A DNA stretch of 27,091 nt from an uncultured Clostridia bacterium (GTDB lineage Bacteria > Bacillota > Clostridia > Christensenellales > Borkfalkiaceae): NCBI GenBank assembly GCA_947629845.1, contig CANRFD010000005.1, positions 1 to 27,091 of the forward strand. The letters are read 5' to 3'. Positions within the stretch are counted from its first letter, which is position 1. Each line of letters starts with the position of its first letter. The notes under the pieces are model-generated. The model was given only the letters and a program-made list of their open reading frames with translations. It was not told the origin of the DNA and made no database searches. The position numbers and the translations under genes are program-made. Of this stretch, positions 1-7,782 are shown in pieces.

Positions 1-126
1 CACAGGGCTGTTGAGCATGGTGCGCCGCTCCACCCCTCCCGAGGAGGGGGCAAGAGAAATGCGGCCTTCCGGGGAGGGAGCGGGGGTATTGGGAGATGGG
101 TGGGTCAAATGGGAAGCGAGACGCTA
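1..126. repeat. Intergenic mosaic repeat, family E (C/G-run hairpin), block 0
   Basis: No gene is seen here. Positions about 30-86 hold a C-run/G-run inverted repeat (CCCCTCC then CGA then GGAGGGG at 34-50) followed by a second degenerate unit (CCTTCCGGGGAGGG). The same layout recurs at 12800-12903 and 16496-16540. The block lies directly 3' of the stop codon of the first giant lipoprotein gene. It has no U-run, so it is not a classical terminator, but it could fold at the mRNA end. Confidence 0.6.
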
Positions 127-3100
127 TCAGGCTTCGGGGTAAACGACGCTGGCCTGCAAGTAAATGTCTTCGCCACCGATACCGATATAGTACTCGTCCG
201 TAAGGAACTTGCTGCCTGCAGGGGTGATCGTGAACACGGTCTCCCTTGTCACTTCGCCCTTTTCGAACTTCGCGGTGATCGTGATCTTCGCAGCCTCTTC
301 CCACTTGTAGGTAAGGGTGAACTGCATGTCGCCCACTTTCAACGCTTCCATGAATGCGGTGTCTTTGGACTGCTCGGTTTGATTACCATCCTTGAAGTAG
401 TTCGCTTCCGCGTCTGTTACGCCTTCTTTCGTAGCGACTTTGGCAAATTCGCCGTAATTTTCAAAGGCGGTTTCGTGCCAGCCGTCGGTACGGAAAACGC
501 TGAAGTTTTCGTTCCTGCTCATGAGATAGGCAATGGGAACTTTCCACGTCGTTGTGCCAAGCGATTTAACCGTACCCGTAATGGTGATGGTCTGCCCCTG
601 CTTGAAGGACTTGCCGACCCAAGCGCGGGAAAGGTCTGTGCCGGTGTAGCCGTAGTTGCAATTCTCTGCGCCAACGGTGAACGTGTTCTGATCGCCCGAA
701 GGCGTCGGGCCGTTGAAGAGCTTCTCGGTATACGCAACTTTCGTCGTCGTGAAGCTCGTGAACGTAGCGTGTGCGGCTTCTGCACCAAAGGCAAGGGTGT
801 AGTGGTCTTGGAGCTCGTGATCGGCAGATGCATGAATGACGTACAACTGCTTGAAGTTCTTCGAAGCGTCAGACGAAGCAAGAGTGAAAATCACCTTGAT
901 ATATTCTTCGTCAACCCAATCGATATCAATGGTCATAGTGCCATTCATCGCCGCCTGGAAATTTTCATCGCCGGGCCATGCGCCGGTAGGAACAACGTAT
1001 TTGGTGAGCAACCAATTTTCGTGCTGCATAAGAGCCGTGCCGCGTCCCCAGTCGGTGTTCCATTCGAGACCGTCGTCAATGCAGTTGTCGAGACGGAAGA
1101 TCGCCATAGGCTTCAAGCCGCTGAAGATATACGTCTTAAGACCATCGGTATTGCGGGTTGCCTTGCTCGAATGCGTACCCGTAAAGGTGTAGTGATTGCC
1201 CTTTTCGATCTTGCCGATCCACTCCATACCGTCGGCCTTGGAGCCGTCCAAATCGGGATAACCGGAGGAATTATCCTCTTTACCGATCTTGATCGGGTTC
1301 TCGGCATCGGGGGTTTGGTTGCCCTTGAGCTCGGGTTCTACAAGCGTCCACTTGGCGTAGACTTTGAGCGTGGTTTCGGACTGAGAGGAAGGCGCATAGG
1401 CTTCGTCCACTTCGGTCTCATCGTTCAGGAACCAACCGTCGAAACGGTAGTACTTCTTGGAGGGCTCTTGCTCGGGAAGGCCTTCCGCACCGATGGCCTC
1501 GGCACCCGTAACGGTGGCGGTGTGATAGGCTACGTCCTCGTCACCCTTTTCCGTATAGAAGTTTACGGTGTAGGTGATGGGGCTCCAGTGGGCGGTGATG
1601 GTGATGGTGCCTTCTGCGGCGTCCTCGGCCTTGACGGTGTAGGTGCTGCCCTCGACCTTGGTCTCCTTGACGTACCAGCCGTCGAACTTGTAGCCTGCGG
1701 CTGCGGTGGGATCGGAAAGTTCGATCTCGTCGCCGACGGACTTATTTTCCTGCTGTGCGGGAAGTTCGGACGTCGCGTGGCTGTCGCCGAAGCTGAACTC
1801 TACGGTGTAGGTTTCGGGGACGGGGGTGGCGGGTTTGATCTCCATTCCCATATCACCGGCATAGGCATAGTACTTTTCGGCATCTTCATACACGATAATC
1901 GTCATGCCTTCCGTCTTGATGATGATATAGTTGCCGAGATTTTCGAACTGCGCCCCGTCAACCGGCTCGGAGGACATTGTGACCTGTTTGCTCGTGAAGT
2001 CGATCGAAAGGCTGTCAGTGTCGTCCGAATACGTGCCCTCGAGCACGAGGTTCTCGGGAAGAGCAGACGTGCGCGTATAGGTATCCGCCATCGTATAGTA
2101 AGGCAATGTTACAGCAAGATCGCTTCCCGATACGGTGATCTTGATCGTCTTGTCGCCCGTAAAGTCGGTGCCCGTATAAGTGCCCTCTGCCAACGTGAGC
2201 GTAAAGTAGGTATACGTCGTGCCGCTCTTTACAACTGCGCCGCCGGCATTTTCGGCAAACTTAATGGTGATCGTGGTGCCTTCGTGCGTCCAAACGCCGT
2301 TGATATCAAGGGCGGGTGTGGGCTCGGTGGACTTCCAACGCGCGGTGAGCGTGATGGTGGAGCCCTCGGCATCGCTTGCTATTACGGTATATTCCGTGCC
2401 TTCTACCTTGGTGCCTTTCTGCGTGAACCAGCCTTCGAACTCGTAGCCCTCTGCCGCCTTGGGCGTGGTGAGCGTTACTTTTGCGCCTACCTCTTTCCCC
2501 GTTACGGACTCGGGCACTTCTTCGCCTTCGGCAGCGTGGCTCTCTTCGCCGAAGCTGAACGCAACGGTGTAGATCTTCGTCCACTTTGCATAGACGGTGA
2601 CCTCCGACATGGGCATCGTGAACGAATTTGCGGAGTGGCCTTCAAGGGCGCTGCCTTCGCTGTTTGCCTTGGCTTCCCAACCGGAGAACTTGTAGCCCTC
2701 TTTTGCGGCGGGCTGTGCGGGGAAGTCGACCTCGGTGCCCCAAGCCTTCTGCTCCTGCGCCCTGGTCTCTTCGGTGCCTTCGCCGAAGTCGTAGGTCACG
2801 GTGTAGGTGACTTTCTCCCACTGAGCGGTGAAGGTGACTGCCGCATCGGTGATCTCGTAGGTGTTGTGCTCGGTGCCCGTCTTATAAATGGTCGCATCCT
2901 GGCCGACTTTCCAGCCCTTGAAGGTGTAGCCTTCGCAAGTGGGCTCCTCGGCGGGAATGGTGTATTCGCCTGCCGCGTGCGAGGTGTTTGCGGGCATACC
3001 GGCGAGCGTATTGACTACGGTGTCGTCGAGGTTGCCGCGCTCGAACTTGATAGCGAAGCTGCCCTCTGCGATCTTCTCCCAAGCGGCGGTGAAGCTGATC

Positions 3101-6100
3101 TCCTTGCCCTCAAGCGCAGTGCGGATCTCGGACGTAAGGGTGAAGGAAAGCATCGCTTCGCCCTCGTTATTCCTCTTCCAACCCCGGAATACGTAGCCGT
3201 CGAGCGAGAGCGTGGGAAGCACGACCGTCGTCTCTTCGACGGAGACAGTCAACATCGGAGGGATCGTGCCGGTGGGATCGGCCGCGGCGTCGGCGGGCTT
3301 GTTCTTATCGAACGTCAATCTGTACTGAATGGCATCGTACACCGCGTAGAGCGTGACGTCCGCCGTGATCGTGAACTTGCTGCCGACGGGGTGATCGGTA
3401 GAGTCATTCTCACTTGTCCATTCTCTCCAGGCGACCAACTCGTAGCCGTCCTCCGTTTTCACATCGTTGGGAAGGTCGATCAAATCGCCCTCTTTGCCCG
3501 TGATGTTCTCGGGAGTCGTCGCGTCGCCTGCGGCGTGGTGCGCAGCTTCCTTATCCTGAAGGTTGAACGTGATCGTGTGCTCGGCACGCTCTTGCTGCGT
3601 GAGCTCTGTGGGTTCTTCGAAATCCCCGCCGAGAAGATAATAGTTGTCGGCGTCCTCATAAACGAAGTAGGTGGCCTCATCTTCATCTTCATTGACTGCG
3701 GTGATGATGAGATACTTACCGAGGGTCTTGGTCGTGAACGTGTAGCTATTCCTATCTGCGGTCATGGAGCTCTCGTCAAAGTTGATGACTGCGCTCGTCC
3801 AGCCGGCATCGGCGCTGTATTCACCGGTGAGCGCGGGAGCTTCGGCGGGAAGATCGGTACGAGCCGTGAACGTCGTGGTGGTCGTGCCGAGATCGGACGT
3901 GCCCATTTTTCTGGAAACAGCCATGGTGAGCGAGCTACCCTGCAACGCAAACGTATATGTTACAGTGGTACCATGATTCGACACCGTGTAAACATAACCC
4001 GCATCCGTCTTATTGAGCGTGTAATAATTGATGGTATACGTCTCATAACCGGGGTCGGACACATCTGCGATATAGACAATCGCTTCGGCGGTCTCTTTGT
4101 TTTCGGAAAGTTTGATCGTGACCTCGGTGGTGACGTCGTTCTCTTCAAACGTCCAAACGCCCTCGATGGTGACCTCGGGTTCGGGTTTGGTTTGCGTGAG
4201 TTTGATGGGGGTGCTGCCGCCTTCGCCGTCGAACTGCAAAGCGTAGTAGTCGTCGCCGTCCTTGTAGACAGAGATCGCGACGGGGGCTTCGCTGACCGTG
4301 CCGCTGATGATGATATAGCCGCCGACCTTGACGAAGGAAACCTCGGTCGCCGCCGTGCCGCCGACTTTGAAGGTGCTATCGGTGAAGTTGATCTCGATCT
4401 CGGTACCCGCATAGTAGGTATCCGCAAGGGTGATCTCCTCGGGGAGGTCGTTCCGCTCCGTCAAGGTATGGTTGTCGGTGGTGCCCGCCTCGCCGGGCGT
4501 ACCCATGACGAGGTGGCCTTCTGCATCGAGTTTGAAGGTGAACGTGACCTCGTCGCCCATCGTGACCGTAGCGGTGTAGCCCTCGGCTGCCGCGGTGAGC
4601 TTGGCGGAGACGATGAAGCGCCTGCCGCCTATGGTTTCATCCATTACGACCCAACCTGCGAAGTCCTGACCCTCGACAAGCCGAATGGTGACGGTGCCGG
4701 TCATGCCTTCCTCGGCTATCGTCCAAACGCCCTCGATGGTGGCAGCGGGAGCGGGCTCGGTGATCGGGGTGGGATAGGTGATCTTTGCAGCGGTAACGGA
4801 AATGGCAGAACCATCTGCGTGATCGTAATAGAAGTTGAGCGCGAGTTCTGTGACGTCCGTAGTGCTCGTGACGGTGTGCTGCGTCACAACGATCGCATTT
4901 GCATGCTCCGTATCGGTCGTCGCGTACACGCTGACCGTATACGTCAAAACGTTGTTGTTCAGGGCAGCCTCGGCAACGATGATCGCGCCGCTCATTCCCT
5001 TATAACTATCAATGCTGCCGGAGGTGTAGGTCGCGCTCCAGCTATCGAGCTTGGTGTCGTAAGGATCTCTCCAGCTGTTCCCGCTTACCGTGAAGGCCGC
5101 GGTATCCATGCGGAGACGGTACCAAGCGTCGTTCATGTTGACGTCCATGAGCAAGCCGAAGAAAACGTCGGCAATGTTACCCGAAATCGTCGCTTCCACG
5201 GTAACTTTGGTGCCGTTTTCGACAGTCTTTGTAAGCGTGCCTGCGGTGAACCACTTCAAAATCTGTGCCTGCACGTCGTTATCGGTGGTGTAGGCGCGGT
5301 TCCACGTTGCGGTGACGGTGATGTTCTCGGAGACGGTGATCTCGGTCTCCGCGTTCTTCACTTCGGCGCCAACCTGCCAACCTGCGAACTCGTAGCCCTG
5401 TGCGGCCTCGGGAGCTGCGGGAAGGGTGACTTTGTACTGGTTGGCCTCGGTGGCGGTCGCCTGAGCGGGAGCTTCCTCGCCTGCTGCCGCGTGGTCGCCG
5501 AGCTCATACGTCACGGTATAAGTGGTGGGAGTCGGCGTGGAGGTCTCCGTCCACTGGGCGGTGACGGTGACGTCGGCAGAGACGGTGATCTCGGTTTGGG
5601 GCTGCTTCAAATCGGTGTCGTCGCCGACTTTCCAGCCTGCGAACTGCCAGCCTTCCGCGGCTGCGGGAGCTGCGGGAAGGGTGACTTTATACTCGTTGTC
5701 CTCGGTGGCGGTCGCCTGAGCGGGAGCTTCCTCGCCGTCGGCCGCGTGGTCGCCAAGGGCGTACGTCACGGTGTAGGTGGCGGGAGTGGGCGGCGTGGAG
5801 GTTTCCGTCCACTGCGCGGTGGCGGTGACGTCGGCAGAGACTGTGACCTCGTCGCCGTGCTGCTTCAAATTGGTATCGTCGCCGATCTTCCAGCCTGTGA
5901 ACTCGTAGCCTTTTTCGGCATCGGGTTCGCCGGGAAGGGTGACGGTGGAGCCGGGCTTCACCTTGGCGGGTTCGGCAACGATCGCGCCTTCGGCCGCGTG
6001 GTCGCCGGCCGCAAAGGTAAGCGTGACGGGCGCGGTGGTGCTCAATTCCTCGAGATCGTCAAACGCAGCGATGGTGTAGTTGCTCCCCTCCGTGACGATG

Positions 6101-6963
6101 ACGTAGCCCTTGGGCGCGCCCTCTTCCATAAAGGCGGCGAATTTGCCGATGTACTCGAGGGTGTAGCCGTCTTCCCCGTACGTCACCTGTTTGCCGCTTT
6201 GGGCAACGATGACCGTTTCGATATAGGCGCCTTCTTCCGAATACTGATAATAGGTGCCGTCCGCGACGGGCGTGGACGCGGGAAGCGCGGTGTGCGTGGC
6301 GAGCTCGACAGTGATGGGCTGTTCATCTCTGCCCTCGAGAGTCATCGTGAGCTTGCCGTCCTGAAGTTTGAGTTCGGCATCAAAGGTGCCGGCACCCAAG
6401 ATCGTCTTGCCATCGACTTCGGTGACCGTCATGCCCATATACGTCGTGGGGGTGGCGCTTTCGCTACCGCTCACCGTCGCCTTTTGACCGGCAACGGCAA
6501 GACCGATGTAATCGGCATTGTCTTCCACGAGCTTGATCGCGACCTCGAACTCGACTTTCAGCTCGGTGCTGGTGCCCGTCCATACGCCTTGAAGGGAGGT
6601 TTCGTCTACGGGGGGTTGTTGCGCCTCCTCCCAATTGGCCTTCAGGGTGACGTTACGAGCGGGCATCGTGTATTCCGCACCCGCCGCGTAGACCGTTGTT
6701 CCATCCAGCCAGCCGGCAAAAGTATAGTCGGTCTTGGTGAGACCTGCGCCAAGCGCAAGCCCTATCTTTTCGCCCTCTTTATAGCTTCCGCCTTGGGGCG
6801 CTGTGCCGTTTCCGCCGTTAACATCGTACGTGAGCGTGTACGTTGTTTCACTTCCGCTGCCTTCGCCGCCTTCGTCTCCGTTCCCGCCGCACGCGGCAAG
6901 AACTCCGACCGAAAGGCATGCCATAAGCAACACCGTCAGAAAACGTAACAAGTGTTTTTTCAT
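127..6963 (-). CDS. Giant lipoprotein with InlB-B-type repeats and GxWT modules
   Basis: 2278 aa. The start at 6963 is chosen because it begins a lipoprotein signal peptide (MKKH, hydrophobic stretch, lipobox L-A-A-C with Cys25) and has GGAGG 9 nt upstream; the open frame reaches 7191 but runs back through leader repeats. After a short Gly/Glu linker come about eleven Listeria-Bacteroides/InlB-B repeats (roughly 70-85 aa each; YTVTY..., F-x-G-W, then a terminal W): one at about 40-115, three near-identical ones at about 310-560, five at about 1110-1520, two at about 1720-1900. Interspersed are four 'GVWT' modules beginning near residues 124, 744, 934 and 1556, each ending in a YYA/YYL strand. 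A beta-sandwich-like region lies at about 560-730, and two related C-terminal modules (IG-x-E-D-N / VGAEN...) fill about 1910-2278. The family is generally extracellular, with adhesion or carbohydrate-binding roles; the exact ligand is unknown. It is lipid-anchored, with no LPXTG motif. Confidence 0.9.
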   Translation of the reverse strand: MKKHLLRFLTVLLMACLSVGVLAACGGNGDEGGEGSGSETTYTLTYDVNGGNGTAPQGGSYKEGEKIGLALGAGLTKTDYTFAGWLDGTTVYAAGAEYTMPARNVTLKANWEEAQQPPVDETSLQGVWTGTSTELKVEFEVAIKLVEDNADYIGLAVAGQKATVSGSESATPTTYMGMTVTEVDGKTILGAGTFDAELKLQDGKLTMTLEGRDEQPITVELATHTALPASTPVADGTYYQYSEEGAYIETVIVAQSGKQVTYGEDGYTLEYIGKFAAFMEEGAPKGYVIVTEGSNYTIAAFDDLEELSTTAPVTLTFAAGDHAAEGAIVAEPAKVKPGSTVTLPGEPDAEKGYEFTGWKIGDDTNLKQHGDEVTVSADVTATAQWTETSTPPTPATYTVTYALGDHAADGEEAPAQATATEDNEYKVTLPAAPAAAEGWQFAGWKVGDDTDLKQPQTEITVSADVTVTAQWTETSTPTPTTYTVTYELGDHAAAGEEAPAQATATEANQYKVTLPAAPEAAQGYEFAGWQVGAEVKNAETEITVSENITVTATWNRAYTTDNDVQAQILKWFTAGTLTKTVENGTKVTVEATISGNIADVFFGLLMDVNMNDAWYRLRMDTAAFTVSGNSWRDPYDTKLDSWSATYTSGSIDSYKGMSGAIIVAEAALNNNVLTYTVSVYATTDTEHANAIVVTQHTVTSTTDVTELALNFYYDHADGSAISVTAAKITYPTPITEPAPAATIEGVWTIAEEGMTGTVTIRLVEGQDFAGWVVMDETIGGRRFIVSAKLTAAAEGYTATVTMGDEVTFTFKLDAEGHLVMGTPGEAGTTDNHTLTERNDLPEEITLADTYYAGTEIEINFTDSTFKVGGTAATEVSFVKVGGYIIISGTVSEAPVAISVYKDGDDYYALQFDGEGGSTPIKLTQTKPEPEVTIEGVWTFEENDVTTEVTIKLSENKETAEAIVYIADVSDPGYETYTINYYTLNKTDAGYVYTVSNHGTTVTYTFALQGSSLTMAVSRKMGTSDLGTTTTTFTARTDLPAEAPALTGEYSADAGWTSAVINFDESSMTADRNSYTFTTKTLGKYLIITAVNEDEDEATYFVYEDADNYYLLGGDFEEPTELTQQERAEHTITFNLQDKEAAHHAAGDATTPENITGKEGDLIDLPNDVKTEDGYELVAWREWTSENDSTDHPVGSKFTITADVTLYAVYDAIQYRLTFDKNKPADAAADPTGTIPPMLTVSVEETTVVLPTLSLDGYVFRGWKRNNEGEAMLSFTLTSEIRTALEGKEISFTAAWEKIAEGSFAIKFERGNLDDTVVNTLAGMPANTSHAAGEYTIPAEEPTCEGYTFKGWKVGQDATIYKTGTEHNTYEITDAAVTFTAQWEKVTYTVTYDFGEGTEETRAQEQKAWGTEVDFPAQPAAKEGYKFSGWEAKANSEGSALEGHSANSFTMPMSEVTVYAKWTKIYTVAFSFGEESHAAEGEEVPESVTGKEVGAKVTLTTPKAAEGYEFEGWFTQKGTKVEGTEYTVIASDAEGSTITLTARWKSTEPTPALDINGVWTHEGTTITIKFAENAGGAVVKSGTTYTYFTLTLAEGTYTGTDFTGDKTIKITVSGSDLAVTLPYYTMADTYTRTSALPENLVLEGTYSDDTDSLSIDFTSKQVTMSSEPVDGAQFENLGNYIIIKTEGMTIIVYEDAEKYYAYAGDMGMEIKPATPVPETYTVEFSFGDSHATSELPAQQENKSVGDEIELSDPTAAAGYKFDGWYVKETKVEGSTYTVKAEDAAEGTITITAHWSPITYTVNFYTEKGDEDVAYHTATVTGAEAIGAEGLPEQEPSKKYYRFDGWFLNDETEVDEAYAPSSQSETTLKVYAKWTLVEPELKGNQTPDAENPIKIGKEDNSSGYPDLDGSKADGMEWIGKIEKGNHYTFTGTHSSKATRNTDGLKTYIFSGLKPMAIFRLDNCIDDGLEWNTDWGRGTALMQHENWLLTKYVVPTGAWPGDENFQAAMNGTMTIDIDWVDEEYIKVIFTLASSDASKNFKQLYVIHASADHELQDHYTLAFGAEAAHATFTSFTTTKVAYTEKLFNGPTPSGDQNTFTVGAENCNYGYTGTDLSRAWVGKSFKQGQTITITGTVKSLGTTTWKVPIAYLMSRNENFSVFRTDGWHETAFENYGEFAKVATKEGVTDAEANYFKDGNQTEQSKDTAFMEALKVGDMQFTLTYKWEEAAKITITAKFEKGEVTRETVFTITPAGSKFLTDEYYIGIGGEDIYLQASVVYPEA
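5295..6020 (-). repeat. Tandem ~250-bp direct repeats inside the giant lipoprotein gene
   Basis: Three successive InlB-B-type repeat units are nearly identical at DNA level. Recognisable anchors such as GTCGGCAGAGAC recur near 5571 and 5828, with a diverged counterpart near 5320, giving a period of about 250-258 bp. The encoded units share 'GDHAA-x-G...EEAPAQATAT...KVTLPAAP...FAGW'. The period is a multiple of the codon length, so recombination between copies would change repeat number without breaking the frame. Confidence 0.75.
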
Positions 6964-7208
6964 GTCTTTCCTCCATTCAAAAGAATTTTGCACCGATTTG
7001 TACAATTTATGTGGCGGGCTGTAAAGCGGGCTGCTTCGCGGTTGTGCCGCGGGTTTGCAGCGGGCTGTGCAGCGGGCCGTGCAGCGGGCGATCCCCCCCC
7101 TGATGCCACAACATGTTGCTGATTTGTTCGCCCTTGGACGCCATATGTACGCCTGTGTACGCCTGTGTACGCCGCCGCATTTTTTGTACAATATACGGAT
7201 TTTATAAC
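6964..7208 (-). other. Repeat-rich 5' leader of the giant lipoprotein gene
   Basis: About 240 nt lie between the predicted transcription start and the ATG at 6963. They hold six to seven degenerate 11-12-nt units (GCGGGCTGTGCA type) at 7014-7090, a run of eight C at 7093-7100, and three 10-nt units (GTGTACGCCT type) at about 7145-7172. The ribosome binding site GGAGG is at about 6973-6977. The frame of the lipoprotein is open through these repeats, but the product there is low-complexity Arg/Cys-rich and lacks its own ribosome site, so it is treated as untranslated. Confidence 0.6.
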
Positions 7209-7237
7209 ATTATAATTCCACCCCCCCCCATTGTCAA
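7209..7237 (-). promoter_or_regulatory. Sigma-A-type promoter with G9 tract in the spacer
   Basis: On the minus strand TTGACA (7232-7237) and TATAAT (7209-7214) are both perfect and separated by exactly 17 bp. Nine of those spacer bases (7221-7229) are an uninterrupted G run (C on the plus strand). A run of eight T (7250-7257, plus strand) lies upstream of the -35. Slippage in the run would change the -35/-10 spacing. Confidence 0.8.
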
Positions 7238-7289
7238 GCGGTTATGGTATTTTTTTTGCATTTTGGCGATTTAATCCATATGGGGGGAG

Positions 7290-7770
7290 GCGTGATAAGG
7301 ACATCCTTCGACACGCAGCCGACCGCGAGTGCGGTCGGCGGCGGCTACTTCGTCGCTTTGCTCCTCGTGCCGCGCTTAGTAGACGAATGGTGCGCGCGGG
7401 GCAGGATGACGTGATTATATGACACCCTTCAGTCACTATGTGACAGCTCCCCCTCGAGGGGGAGCCAAGGGGCGGGCGGACTTCGTTGTTCGGGATCCTT
7501 CGACACGCCGCCGACCGCGGATGCGGTCGGCGGCGGCTCAGGATGACGCAGTTGCCCGTGGGCGGGGCAGGATGTGGGCGGGGCAGAATGACGCGGGAGA
7601 CGAGCAAAGGAATAAGGTGGGCGTGATTTATGGCTCAATCCCCATCACCGCCTACGGCGGAGCTTCCCCTTTGCAAAAGGGGAAGCCTTGGGGGGTGGAC
7701 GGGCAGTTCGGTGAATTGGGGAAGATTCACTCGGCTCCTGCGGAGCCTCGGAATGAGGAGAACGGGCGAG
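7290..7770. repeat. Intergenic mosaic repeat block 1 (A1-C1-A2-D1-B1)
   Basis: No credible gene lies here; open frames across it are composed of repeats. Elements in order: A1 at 7293-7346 (TTCGACAC then a 9-bp perfect stem around GAGT; its TGACG end is near 7407-7411); C1 at 7425-7477 (GTCAC/GTGAC hairpin then a perfect 20-bp palindrome GCTCCCCCTCGAGGGGGAGC); A2 at 7475-7549 (13-bp perfect stem 7506-7518/7523-7535); D1 at 7617-7697 (ATGGCTCAATCCCC... then CCCCTTTGCAAAAGGGG); B1 at 7718-7768 (GGCTCC-TGC-GGAGCC hairpin then TCGGAATGAGGAG). B1 ends 14 nt before the stop codon of the second lipoprotein gene. The same families recur in blocks 2 and 3. Confidence 0.8.
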
Positions 7771-7782
7771 GACGGAGATGAA

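Noticed and set aside
100..6948. A 2282-codon open frame on the plus strand opposite the first lipoprotein gene
   Set aside because: It is exactly in codon register with the real gene, and its openness is explained by the absence of TTA/CTA/TCA sense codons. It has no signal peptide, domain or ribosome site, whereas the minus frame has all of these.
6964..7191. N-terminal extension of the first lipoprotein up to 7191
   Set aside because: The extension would precede a canonical lipoprotein signal peptide, has no ribosome site, and is made of leader tandem repeats.
7290..7550. Short GC-rich palindromes as a CRISPR array
   Set aside because: Units are not regularly spaced, spacers are not unique sequences of constant length, and no cas gene is present.
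7231..7781. Several open frames of 60-120 codons between the two lipoprotein genes
   Set aside because: They are made of hairpin repeats that recur in the other intergenic blocks, on both strands, with no ribosome sites.
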